The notes beneath the pieces are model-generated. The model did not search any database. It was not told the origin of the DNA and saw only the letters and a program-made list of their open reading frames with translations. This document shows, in pieces, positions 12,678 to 23,783 of a DNA stretch of 64,000 nt; within the stretch, counting starts at the first letter, position 1; each line of letters begins with the position of its first letter. Origin of the DNA: Parascedosporium putredinis. Its lineage: Eukaryota; Ascomycota; Sordariomycetes; Microascales; Microascaceae. The translations under genes and the position numbers were made by a program. Where the stretch lies: contig CASHTG010000017.1 of NCBI GenBank assembly GCA_949357655.1, positions 1,054,001 to 1,118,000 on the forward strand, read 5' to 3'.

Positions 12678-14482
12678 AATCCCTCTCCCGACAGCATATG
12701 CAGTGATCAGTTGGAAAGGAATCCGCGGATCAACGCTGGTACTTGACGGACGTTGGCACCGGCAGTCCTACACTTCACGCAAAAACCCCCTTTCTCCTCT
12801 TCCTCTTCCTCCCCTGCTCCTCCTGTTCCTCTCAAGCAATATAGCCTTTGGACTCGACAGGGGCACGGGTTTCCCTTACTCAGGGGCAGGCGTGATTTCA
12901 CAGCAATGGTTGAATTTGCGGTTGGAGGCCAAGAACCGAATGCGTCTTTCTTTTAACACCTATCCTATTTCTACAGCCACGGCGTATTGCTCTTTATTGC
13001 ACTGGCTCGGCGTGTGGCATAGTGGCGATTACAAATAACCAGTGCATCGTCGGGAGTCTTGCTCGTTTGGGTCTCTTGGGATGATTATTTTCACGTCGGG
13101 AAAGGAGACGATTGAAGATGTATGAGCCCAACCTAGGAACGGGCCCCGTCTCGTTCTTCTTTCTTTTCTTATTCTTTTTTCCCTTATCCCCCTTCCGTTT
13201 TTTTCTTCTTTTTATGTCTTGTCTTGTTTGGGATATCTACCGAGCGAATGCGTGCTGTTTTATACCTCGGTACTGGCGCTTGATGATGATAATGGGGAAT
13301 TCATAGGCTAGCTTTGTATGTCTGGCAAGGTGGTTAGTGCCTGCCCTTGTGTCGCGGGACTAGCCTGGTCGACGAGTTTATATACCTTTTTCTTATCCTT
13401 GCAAAATCATGTACACCGACGCTTGTGCTCTCACTCCCTGAAGAGTCCAACCAAGTGCATACACAAATGAGGTTCATTCGGGCCGTGCAGACACGCTCTC
13501 ACAACGAGGGACCGGGATCGCCTTGAGAAACCATGCGGAAAGCTAGACGCTAGCCTGAACCCCAGGTAGCACACTACCTTGAACATCTCTCTCAGTTAGA
13601 GTCTGATTGTAGAAAGATCCATGAACTTTAAGAAGCTCCCTGTTTCCCAAATCCTCCTTGTCCACCATTAGGCTAGCTTGCTAATCAGCAGACTTTTATT
13701 TTTAAAGCCATCCACCGACAAGCTATTATCTTGGTCCGCACATTTGCTCTGCTCGGATGGATGAGCTTGATGAGGTCCGTGGTTATGGCGGATTACATAA
13801 GCACATAAGATGCCATTTGTGGACAAACAGGACGGGAAGAGCTTTAATCGTCACTCAAAAAGCAGGTGGGTCTCGTCGACGGCGGCGTCAAGAGCCGTCA
13901 CCTTGCATAAGATTCCTTGTCCTGACTCTTCAGAACATTTGAACCAGAATAGATAAATATGAAATAAATATTCCCATTCAGAGGAAATAGCCCCATCGAG
14001 GAAAACAAACTCGTAGTAATCAACGTGGTGCTGGAATTGGGTGCAACGGTGGTATGGCATGTGCTCTGGGCTTTTCCATTGCAACAGCACGCAAGCAAGC
14101 ACAGTGTACAAGTTGGACGTCATCACTTCTTCATTGCGCGCTTGATCAAATTATTCGTCCCTCACCCCAAGCGAACTTTTGACCGAGTACACATCCTCCA
14201 GACTCAAACTTGCACCAGTCCTCAATCTGTCCGCAGACCAAGCGACGCCCACCACGCTTCTCTCACTTCTCCTAATCTAGTTTCGCAGATTCGTTTTCAT
14301 CGCAGCCACCGGATCAGTTGTCGCAGCTCCACACCTTTCCGAATCCCCATCCAGCAGCTGAACTCGTGGCCCGGAGCGAGACACCATCAGCCCTTGCTCG
14401 GCCAACTTGGCCCTTTGCCAAGCAACCTCTTGTTCCCTCACCCCGACGCAATTGATTCCCCCCTCGATAGAAAAGAAAAGAA
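12678..14482. other. Intergenic, no gene seen
   Basis: About 1.8 kb between two + strand genes. It includes a T-rich tract at about 13156-13215 and the presumed 3' end of the DUF2841 transcript. The last 250 bases before 14483 are C-rich and are probably promoter and leader of the next gene. No conserved frame was found. Confidence 0.5.
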
Positions 14483-16375
14483 ATGGGAGACCGGGCCGAT
14501 TCGACAACTGCGGCGGCAGCAGAGACCACGCCCCTCCTTGCCCCGACTGTAGACTCGCCGCGAACCAAGGCTCCTCGATCCGTCACCTTCAATCCGAACC
14601 CTGTAACCCGCACCATTGACCCTCTACCTATGAGGTCCTCCCGCCAGCCACGCGCCGTCCAGGACCGCTACGCTTCCGGCTCCTATCCCTCCTTCTCGAG
14701 CGGCGTGGCCCCCGCCCCTCCCGTCCTCGCCGCCTTCAACAACCGCCTACGCCGCCGAAACAGCCAGGGCTCCATGCCTAACAATGGCGCCGCTCTAGGC
14801 GCCGCAGGCCTCGCGGCGGCCATGTCCAAGATTGGACCACAGCGAAGTTCAAAAACGGCCCAGAAGCTCAAGCTACTACCGGAACCTGGGCCCTGGGACG
14901 AAATAGATGAAGAGAGCGGCCGCGATGTCTATTCGCAATTTACGCGCATCAAGGACCCGACCGCCCGCCGGGATGCCGCGAGGCTAGGGAAAACGGACCG
15001 GGAAAAGCTTCCTAGAGTCACGGCGTACTGCGTGGCGGCTCGATACGACCTCGACCTGCTGATGAGGTACCTCAAAGGCAGGGGCAAGAAGAGGGGCGCG
15101 AACCCGAAGCTCATTGACGAGTGCATCTACACGCCGTACAGCTACGGGAAGCTGGATACGAGAGAGGACAGTGGCCTTGGCCTGAGGCTGCCGGATGACC
15201 CCGTGCACAACTACGAGCGGAGACACTCGGCGGATCTAGGCGCGGTTTCCAGGGGCTACGAGCCCGACGGCAGCGCGCCGAGAACTGGGGCGGAGGACGA
15301 CCAGCAAAGACCCGACAACTACGGCAGCTCGAGGGCGCTCAGCAGCGATATGGCGCACGAGACGGAAACGGCGCGGCTGGAAACGTCGCTCATCACGGCG
15401 GGCGACTTTGACACACACGTGCACACCCCCGAAGTGTTTGTATTCGACTACGGCGTGGTGGTGATCTGGGGCATGTCCATTCTAGAGGAGCAGCGCCTTC
15501 TCAAGGACCTAGGCCGTTTTGAAGTGGAGAAGTTGGCAGCCGAGCTCATCGAGACGGAAGAGTTCAACTTTTACTACACGCGCGAGTACCAGCCGCGGAT
15601 ATACAATGACTTCATCACGCTAAGAGACAAGCACAACTACATGACCAAGCTAGCCATTTCTCATGCCCTAGCCCAGAGTGTCAAGGTAAGGTTTCGTTCC
15701 CGAGATACACGCCCCTGAAACCACTCTTCGTCCCTCTTTTGCCTCTTCTTCTTCTTCTTCTCCTCTCTCTTCTGCTACCTTTTCCACCCAAGGCGCTGTA
15801 CGTACGCTAACACCCAGGGCTTGCGTTCACTCTTTTTCCAGACTTCCCTCTTCGAAGAGACCCTTGCTTTAACCATTGAAACCTGCAAGGAAATACCCAA
15901 CCAACTCGCCCTCGCTGGCAAGGTAGCCCTTTCCCGGTCCGAGATCAACATGCAAATCGGCGAGCTCTTCACCCTCCGCATCAACATCCACCTCAACGGC
16001 TCCATCCTCGACACACCCGAGGTCTTTTGGGTCGAGCCCCAGCTCGAACCCGTCTACCAGGCTGTCCGGAGCTACTTGGAAATGGACCAGCGAGTCGGTC
16101 TGCTTACCGATAGGCTCGACGTCATAGCCGACTTGCTTGCCGTCCTCAAGGACCTGTTGAGTCATCGCCACGGAGAAAAGTTGGAGTGGATTGGTAAGTT
16201 GTCCCATTCTCCCCTCCATCACACCTTTATATTCGCCTATCCGTTTGTGGCCGCGCATCGTTCTCCGTTGCTGACACGCGTTATCCGGGTGGTTTTGGTA
16301 GTCATCGTCCTGATTGCGGCCGAGATCTTCGTCGCTGTCGTTAACATCGTCATTGACGTATATGTCGGAATATAA
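14483..16375 (+). CDS. RMD1/RMD8-type DUF155 membrane protein
   Basis: Members of this family (yeast Rmd1 and Rmd8, fission yeast Sad1-interacting factors) are organelle-associated proteins named for meiotic division or sporulation phenotypes; the molecular activity is unclear. Exons 14483-15685, 15842-16193 and 16302-16375 give 542 residues. The N-terminal 140 residues are Ser/Pro-rich and disordered. The DUF155 region starts near PRVTAYCVAARYDLDLLM and includes FVFDYGVVVIWGMS, FNFYYTREYQPRIYNDFITL, NYMTKLAISHALAQSVK and YLEMDQRVGLLTDRLDVI. A C-terminal hydrophobic helix (IVIVLIAAEIFVAVV) would anchor it in a membrane, as is usual in the family. The start has an AAAGAAATGG context. This is the only complete gene in the window that needs no frame correction. 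Rmd8-like is favoured over Rmd1-like by the long disordered N-terminus. Confidence 0.88.
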
Positions 16376-17105
16376 ACGTTTTCGAATAGAAAGAGCATCG
16401 TTGGGAAAGTGGCGAGCACGACAGGAGCGAGGGAGACGAGAGTGGACAGGCCTTTATTTTTGCATAGATTCTCCAACGAGTGCTTCATAGCGCAGCCAGC
16501 TACCTACATCCAGGCGTCAGGTGAATATGGAGGGGACTTGTATCATCACGTCACCACCCAAATTTGATCCCTTGCTATATCATATCGTGCCTTTTTTCTT
16601 TTTTTTTTTTTTCCACCTGTTCCTTTTTGCCCAGGGTTTCATCATTTAGCGAAAATTTCACACCCTCTTCATTTCAACCAATTTCCACCCTTATTGGAGC
16701 CCGGAAACATGGACTAAATCATGGCAGGAGGAGAGGAGCCTGAGCAGTAGAGCATACGATCAATACATGTAGCATATTTATCCTTTATTCACCTTCCCCT
16801 ATATGTAGTGTTTCCCATTGCCAGAAAAAACAGCCATGGCAAATTCAAGGTTAATTGCTTGAACAAAACGCAAGTCGACCAATTTCTGTCGACAGACCAT
16901 CCCAGGAAAAAGCAGAAAAGATAGAAGACCAGATACCTCGACACGACAAGAAAAAGAACAAGAAAAAAGGCATGAAAAGGGGGACGAGGTAAACAAAGGG
17001 CCGCAAAAAGTGGCAACGTGGAAAAAGACGGTGGCATGTAATGGTACACAAACAAAGCTGAAAAGACTCCCGGATAGTGGTACACACACACTAGGAAAGG
17101 ACCTT
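16376..17105. other. Convergent 3' intergenic region
   Basis: About 730 bases between the convergent 3' ends of the DUF155 and NHP10-like genes. It contains a T-run near 16590-16612 and AT-rich sequence suited to transcript ends. No gene seen. Confidence 0.5.
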
Positions 17106-18341
17106 TTATTTCTTCTCGTCGGCATCATTATCGTCGCCCATCTCAACGTCTTCGTCTTGCGAGGCAGGTTCCTGGCGTGCTTCCGGTTCTTCTTCAGGCT
17201 CGTCTTCGTCTGCCTCGTCGTCCTTGGGCTTAGCCTTGTCGTCGCTCTGCGTCTCTTCCATGTCCTCGTCCTGGTCGGCCGGGGACTTCTTTTCATCCGC
17301 CTTCTTTTCATCATCGTCTTCCTTGTCGGCGGCGGGGGAGGCGGCCTTATCGGCAGATTCCTTGGGATCCATATCGATGTCCTGATCCTGGTCTTGATCC
17401 TGGTCCTGGTCCTGGTCCTGGTCCTGGTCCTGGTCCTGATCACCCTCGGGCTCCGTATCGGCGCCCTGGGTATCGGCCTCGGCGGCCTTCTTGCTCGCCT
17501 TCTCGGCCTTCTCCTTCTTTGCGGTGTAGGCTTCCATGTCCTTTTGGTACTGAATAACGGCCTCGTCGTACTTGGCGCGGAACTCCTCCTTGTCATCATC
17601 GGGCAGGTCCTTCCAGCCGCGGGCGAGCTCGGTTTCGAGATTAAAGTCCTCGTTGTCTTGGTTCTTCTCCTTGATCTCGTCCGTCTTGTCCTGACAGTAG
17701 AGTTCAAAGGCATCGACGGGCTTTTGGCTTGGTGATACCGTTAGGCTTGTCCTGAGAAAAGCCCTCCGAGGTGGGAGAAGCGTTGGCGCCTTGCGAAAGT
17801 GCGGTGCCGCTCGCGGACTTGGAGAGGTCGAGGTCGGGAACGAGAGACGCCTTCCTGTGGCCACGTTTGGTGCGTAGGGGCTTCTCTTTGGGCTAGAGTT
17901 GTTGCGCGCGTGCGCGCTGATTAGCACGAGCGGGCGAAATGACCACAAGACAACAAGGGGTGAAAGGAGAGGGGGAAGGATAGGGGACGTGAGTGGAATG
18001 GAGCTGAGAGACTAAGCTGCGTCGATGCGGCATACCGTAGGGGCGGGCTGGGGCTTCCGTCCGAATCTTCAACATTCATGCTCGTCCTCTTGGAGACTTG
18101 CTCGAGTAGAAAAGCCCTCTCGACACGAAGCTTATCAAGCTGGCGGCGCAGCCGGTGTAAACGTAGCCTCGCGGCGTCATTGTGTTCTTCGATCTGGTTG
18201 TAGCGGTGCCTCAACTGGCAGCATTTGCGGCGGTACGCTTCCTCGACGGATGGAGGAAGGGGTTGCGGGATGGCATTCGCAGGGCACAAATGGGGCTTTC
18301 GCGTTCGCCTGCGTCGACTTTCTCGGGGCCTTGGGGGCCAT
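17106..18341 (-). CDS. NHP10-like HMG-box protein with INO80F coiled coil
   Basis: Probable subunit of the INO80 chromatin-remodelling complex in the nucleus, like yeast Nhp10, which binds DNA and nucleosomes. Exons (5' to 3'): 18341-18036 and 17892-17106. Three parts are visible: an INO80F-type coiled coil (EEAYRRKCCQLRHRYNQI then LHRLRRQLDKLRVERAFLLE), an HMG box (KPVDAFELYCQDKTDEI, ARGWKDLPDDDKEEFRAKYD) and a highly acidic tail with about ten Asp-Gln repeats. The proposed start, MAPKAPRKSTQ, needs one T fewer at 18288-18290 to join the coiled coil. The linker after the intron can be read two ways. Direct splicing gives a continuous frame into the HMG box. A second open frame (PKEKPLRTKRGHRK) looks more like a conserved nuclear linker but needs one A fewer at 17722-17725 and a further adjustment at the splice. 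The two domains are secure; the linker is not. Confidence 0.78.
17378..17440 (-). repeat. In-frame hexanucleotide repeat coding for (Asp-Gln)n
   Basis: A GTCCTG-type hexamer repeated about ten times on the + strand reads on the - strand as alternating Asp and Gln in the acidic tail of the NHP10-like protein. The hexamer unit keeps the frame when copies are gained or lost. Near-identical units suggest recent slippage. Confidence 0.92.
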
Positions 18342-19748
18342 CGCGTGGATGGGCGCTGTGTAAGGAATCGCGTGGGGGTTGGGACAAAGGGCGATGGCCT
18401 TGGAGACGGATGTTTATGCCCGGTCCAGTACGTGACGAAATTTAGAGGCGAATCGGTCGTCGCGGGTGATTAAGAAGCAGCTGCCAATGACAGAGATAAA
18501 TGCGCGCTGCGGCGATATTAAGGAACGAGGGAAAGAAATGAAAGCGGATGATAAAAAGATGGGGCGATCGAGGATGACGTTGGAACGAAGGTTGCTAAAA
18601 GCGTTCGTGGGATGGGATAAAGAAGAAACAAAAAAATTGAATAATGGGGAATTACAAGTCCAAAAGGACGATGCCGCGGTGGAGGGAACCGGGCTGAGAC
18701 GTGGTTGAGGCGTGTAGCAAAGTATCAATTGATCCAATCCCGACACCAAAATCCGAGGTGCTGGGCTCGATGGTCGTGCCTTCCTTTCGCTTGAGCTTAG
18801 GGGCAAGGGGGCAGGCACGTTCTGACCTGCAAGCGGAACTGGCTCCAACTGATGTAATCGTAATCCAATCCTAAGCCTTAATATCAATAGCCAAGTCAAC
18901 TCGACATCGACCCCCAAGACCAATCCCTTTGTAACTTGTAAATATTACGGATTAGACCACCCTTCCGATTTACTGTCGGCTGAGAGAACTCCCATCTGAG
19001 CAGTCTGTTCAGATCGCCTCCATGGTCCTGGCATCCTTGGGTGACCACGGTGAGCCTCGGTGGGGTGACCAACTCGCGAGGTCACCCCGGGCCTTGAAGA
19101 ACCAACCCAATTGATCATTTATTCTAGGCAGGCGGCCGATTCATCAAATCCGAGTCGTGATCAAGAATAATTGAACAAGAGGGTGTGTGGACGAGAGCCC
19201 CGGGAAACTGCATCAAGTTATAGCACCGGAGCTATCCAACCAGAACAGAAAAGAGGAAGAAGAAGAAGAAACCAGTGTAACCAAGGCTTGAAGCTCGCCA
19301 GAGGGGTTCCTCTTCTCCACGAGAAACTGACGAGATAGAAATACAAGAATCGATTCCTTCACACCTTAATTGAAATGCCAGCTGTTGTTAATGCTTCCAC
19401 GATTTGATGATTCTCCCGGGTCTGGGTCTGAGGTCATGCCACTCACGAAACCTCTGTCTGGGGCTCATATGCATTTTGATCATATCACCACGTACGACGC
19501 CACCTCGCAGCCGGCCGAACCAATTCTCCAGATCTACACCTCCCACTAAATATCCGAATGCTTCGCTATTCTACTCGCTCGCGAAGAAAACCAAGCTTGC
19601 ATCGGCATCTGCAGACTCGTGTCGTGTCATCCTTGAGCTTCCTTTCCTAAACTGGAGAAAGGATTTCTTTATTTTCCCCTATCCCTCTTGCCTGCTGTGC
19701 GCGCATGAGCTTGTTGAACAAGGCCTAATTTTTTTCGTCATCTTCACC
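18342..19748. other. Divergent promoter region
   Basis: About 1.4 kb between the divergently transcribed NHP10-like gene (-) and the reductase gene (+), presumably with both promoters. A purine-rich GAAGAA block lies at about 19250-19272. No conserved coding frame seen. Confidence 0.5.
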
Positions 19749-21468
19749 ATGCCTTTCAAAGATCATAGCCGCAAGTATGATATCGTGGTGTATGGAGCTA
19801 CCGGTTCGTCCTCACCTCCCCTGCTGCTGCTGTCGCACGCCCATGCCATTGGCCAATGTTGAGGGTTCCAGCCGTTCAGATCAACAGATCACCCATCTTC
19901 ATTGACTATAGTTGAACGCCGGCTGGCTGAGTGCACCACCCGCGTCGCAAAAAGAATATGTCCCCGATAATCTGACAAGCGGTACCGTAGGTTATACCGG
20001 CCAGCGCACCGCTCACCACATCGCCGCCCAGTTCCCCATCAACCTAAAATGGGCCATCGCGGGTCGTTCCGAGTCCAAGCTCCGCACTCTCGCTGACGAG
20101 TGCGAGGAGATCAACCGCGACAGGACCCAACCCCGTACGATACCTCTGCCTCGTTCCCTCTTTTCAGCCTCCAAAGAATCACCCGCTAACCTAGCTGCGC
20201 AGACATCGAAATCTGCAACCTCGACCAGGATGACCTTGACCAGCTGGCCAAGACCACCTTTATCCTCATCGCCTGCGTGGGCCCCTTTGCCAAGTACGGA
20301 GAGTACGCCTACCGAGCTTGCGCAAACCACGGAACACACTATCTAGACACCACCGGCGAGGCCCCTGGACCAAGGCCATGATCCAAAAGTACGAAAGCGC
20401 CGCCAAGACCTCGGGCGCCCTTCTTCTCGGCCAGGTCGCTGTCGAATCCGTCCCCTCAGACGTCCTCACCTGGTCCCTTGCCAAGGGCGTCCGCGAGGAG
20501 CTCGCCGCGGACACGGGCAAGGTCACTGTCGTCATGTCTATCAAGTGAGTCGTCTCTCGCCCAATCCCCAAACCCGCGGCCCCCGCTTCATTTGTTTCCT
20601 CGACCCCTCCTCCCTCTATCGCGGTCTCTCGCCTAGTCTAACCCGGCGTCCTTGCGCTCCCCCTCAGCTCTGCTCCTTCCGGAGGCACCTTGGCGAGCGC
20701 CATCGATTTCTTCGAGTCCTTCTCCCCCTCCGAGGTCCGCAAGGCCTTCACCCCATACGCCATGTCGCCGGTCCCCAACCCCACCCGCCGGCCCAAGGAC
20801 CCTTCCACCCTCCTCACGCCCTTCACCGGCCTCCGCGTCCTCCCGGACCTCGGGCGCGTCACCACCTCCATCGCCAACCGCACCGACGGCGTCATCGTCG
20901 AGCGCTCTTGGGGTCTCCACCAAACCGTCCCCGCTCTCCGCTCCCGCCTCACCTACGGGCCTCGCTTCTCTTGGGCCCAGTACGCCGCTGCCCCCTCCGC
21001 CTTGCGCGGCGCCGCTATCCACCTCGGCCTCATCATCGGCGGTGCCCTCCTCGCTCTTTTTCCCCCAATGAGGTGGCTTGCTAAGAAATTCGTGTACGCG
21101 CCCGGCGCCGGCCCTACCGTGGAGGCAGCGAAGGGGGATTCCATCAACTTCCGCGGCGTCGCCTTACCTGACCCCGCGAGGGAGGATGGGAAGAGGGTCT
21201 ACTGTGAAGCCGAGTACCGCGGCAGCATGTATGTCTGTAAGTTATGCCTCTGTGGAGTCCATCATCATCATCACCACTCATTCCTTCTCTCTCTAATCAT
21301 GGTCTGGTAGTCTCCGCTGTGTTGGTGGCTGAAGCCGCCCTCACAATTCTCGAGGATAATCTTGACTTGGACGGCGGCTGTTACACTCCCGCTTGCTTGG
21401 GCCAAGGCTACGTAGACAGGCTCGCCCAGCAGGGCTTCGTCATCAAGTCTAAAGTTCTACAAGACTAG
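19749..21468 (+). CDS. Saccharopine-dehydrogenase-like NAD(P)-binding reductase
   Basis: A fungal member of the saccharopine-dehydrogenase-like/trans-acting enoyl reductase family, a group of membrane- or lipid-body-associated oxidoreductases mostly without proven substrates. Exons: 19749-19803, 19991-20134, 20203-20544, 20668-21236 and 21311-21468, about 422 residues. The N-terminal Rossmann fold is clear: DIVVYGATGYTGQRTAHHIA, followed by WAIAGRSESKL and FILIACVGPFAKYGE. The first intron falls inside the glycine-rich loop. After DTTGE the frame breaks: one C is missing in the C-run at 20362-20365, and adding it restores APWTKAMIQKYE. A hydrophobic segment near residue 280 (GLIIGGALLALFP) is typical of the family. 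The C-terminal ALTILEDNLDLDGGCYTPA is also a family hallmark. It is not likely to be the lysine-biosynthetic enzyme itself, which differs in length and sequence. Confidence 0.87.
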
Positions 21469-21913
21469 GATACCTACAAGGTAGCATATCTCCCTTCCTG
21501 GAAAAAGCTAGCTGCGGCTTCTCCTTCAAGGTCCACGTCAATGCGGTACGGCTGCTAGTAAAGCGATGCGTCGCAACTATAGTCTTTTATGATGAGTACC
21601 GCCTGCTCACGTATCCTAAGAACGGTCCGGAGAGAATCCGCCGTCGCCGATTGATAAGAACTATCAAAGTTTAGTGTGGGTATATGCTGTCTTGAGTGTT
21701 TTTGTTTCCCATCTAATCTTTTGTTTTGCTTCCCGCTTGCCTTGAAATCTTTTTTGTCTACCCGGGTCAAGTCCCAGAGAGAAGCGTGTAGAGCATTCAA
21801 AGAGACATCCAATCAAAACCTGCTCTTTAGCCATCGGAACTGCTTTTTGTTTGCTTCTTGAAATTACACCTTGCCCATAGTCATTGGCAAAAAACCCAAA
21901 CTCCTTGTTTCCT
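21469..21913. other. Convergent 3' intergenic region
   Basis: About 450 bases between the 3' ends of the reductase gene (+) and CCT8 (-). AT-rich, with no gene. CCT8 reaches further left than its long frame suggests because of a final 18-base exon. Confidence 0.6.
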
Positions 21914-23783
21914 TTAATCCTCATCCCAGTTCTAAATAGTAAGAAAGAAGTAATTGTTAGTATCATAATATGCCAATATACATTGCTGTCTTAAAAACTG
22001 CTACTTACGGGGTTAGGGCCTGGAGGCTTAGGCCCGCCGGCCTGTCGGGCGACAATGATTTGGTCGACTGATAGGACAGTCCTCGCGGCTTCAGAAGCAA
22101 GCTTGATAGCCCAGTGTTTGGAGATGAGGAGGTCAAGGATGCTCTCCTTCCTGGTATCCAAGACACCGGTTCGCTTCTCGTTCTAGAAGGGGAGAAAACC
22201 CCAAAGTTAGCTTCCGGCGTGTTTGCTAGGCTCGAGCGTGGGGACCAGCTTACCTCGACATCGACACCAGTATCCCAGTTCTCTTGCTTGTGGTGCGCAG
22301 CATAGAGCCGGCTAAGAACTTCGGTAGCATCAAGGCCGGCGCTCTCGGCAATGGTGCGAGGAATGACCTCAAAGGCCTCACCGTATTTCTTAATAGCGTA
22401 TTGAGGAAGGTTGGGCGTCTTCTCACCAAGAGCGGTGATTCGAGAGGCGAGTTGGATTTCGGTGGCACCCGCTCCGGGTACCAGTCGGGGGTCTCTTGTA
22501 ATGGCCTTAACCACGTTGACGCCGTCGTCTACCGCGCGCTCAACGTCGTCAAGGTAGTTCTGAGTCGCACCTCGCAGGACAATGGTTGCTGTCCTTGTTG
22601 TTTCCTCTTCTTGCCTGAAGACGGTGACGCGGTCTCCTCCGATCTCGAGGGTCTCGACGACATCTATCGTACCCATCTCGTCGGGCATGGGGGCGCCTAG
22701 CCTAGCCAGAGGAGTGGCTCCAACTACGCGGCAGATTCTCCTCAACTCAAACTTGCTGAGAATCTTGATGATGAGGATACCGTAGCGGTTAAGGTAGTGC
22801 AGGGCCAAATCGCCAACCTGCGCACCGGCGACGACAACCCTCAAGCCAACATCGTGAAGCTCCTTGATAGCAGCCTCAAGTTGCGTCTCCTCTCCCTTGG
22901 AGAAATCCAGCATCTCCTTGGCGTTCTTCAAAAGCACGGTGCCCTTAGTTTCTGTCTGGCTGACATCGATGGGGCAGGTGAAGACAGCGACCTTGGCCTT
23001 CTTGGCCTTCTTGACCGAGCCGTTAGGCTCCTTGGGAAGACCATGCCCCTGATGATTCGGCTGTTCTCAAGGCTCCCACCCATGATTTTGACGACTCGGA
23101 TGTTGTCAACGTTGAAGTTGGCGGGGTTCTTGGGCAGCACGGCAAGAATGGCGTTGGAAACGAGGTCAGCGAGCAGCTCTTCGTTGCCGTTTTGCTTGCT
23201 CGCGACGACTGTCTTGATGGCCTTGCTGAGCTCCTCGTCGGAGCGGATATCCTCAACCTTGTCGACGACGAGCAGCTCGAGCGCCTCGAGGGCATGCTTC
23301 TGAGCCTGCTCGTAGCCGCTGACGATATCGGCCGTCTTGAGACCCATTCGGAGGAGCTCTTCGGCTTTCCGAAGGAGCTCGCCGGCAAAGACCATGACAA
23401 AATTCGTGGCATCTCCCATCTCGGCCTCTTGCTGCTGGCTGGCCATCACGAGGAGTTTGGCGCAGGGGTGGACGACGTCGAGCTCGCGGAGGATCGTGGC
23501 GGCGTCGGAGGTCAGAATCATCTTCTGGAGGTGGTTGACGACAATCTTGTTACGGCCATAGGGCCCGAGGGAGGTCTGGACTGTGGAAGAAATGGCGCGG
23601 CAGGCGTCGATATTTCGGAGGATGGCACCATCTTCGGAATCGTAGCTATCACAAACATTAGCGTCGATGCGTGGGACGTGGTGGCGGTGGGATGGGAGAA
23701 TTGCTGGTGGATGGTCTATACTTGTTGTAACCGCCCTTGAAAAGGCCCGCATTGGGGGCGTCTGGTATGTTGAGGGACGACAT
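21914..23783 (-). CDS. T-complex protein 1 subunit theta (CCT8)
   Basis: One of eight subunits of the cytosolic chaperonin TRiC/CCT, which folds actin, tubulin and other proteins with ATP. Exons (5' to 3'): 23783-23722, 23645-22254, 22182-22009 and 21931-21914, about 548 residues, the normal length. Diagnostic theta sequence includes the N-terminus SLNIPDAPNAGLFKGGY, LGPYGRNKIVVNHLQK, NVDNIRVVKIMGGSL, RAVDDGVNVVKAITRDPRLV and the C-terminus AGGPKPPGPNP-NWDED. The last five residues and stop sit on an 18-base micro-exon. The nucleotide-binding loop reads GDATN where most CCT subunits have GDGTN. One C is missing at 23034-23036 (GMVFP then KEPNGSVKK), splitting the long frame. The start ATG is followed directly by the conserved N-terminus. 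Confidence 0.95.

Noticed and set aside
17010..17735. A 241-residue + strand open frame rich in Val and Leu
   Set aside because: It is the complement of the acidic Asp/Gln/Glu tail of the NHP10-like gene, and its apparent membrane-like composition is a by-product.
23192..23740. A 182-residue + strand open frame inside CCT8
   Set aside because: It is antisense to well-conserved CCT8 coding sequence and is explained by codon bias on the opposite strand.
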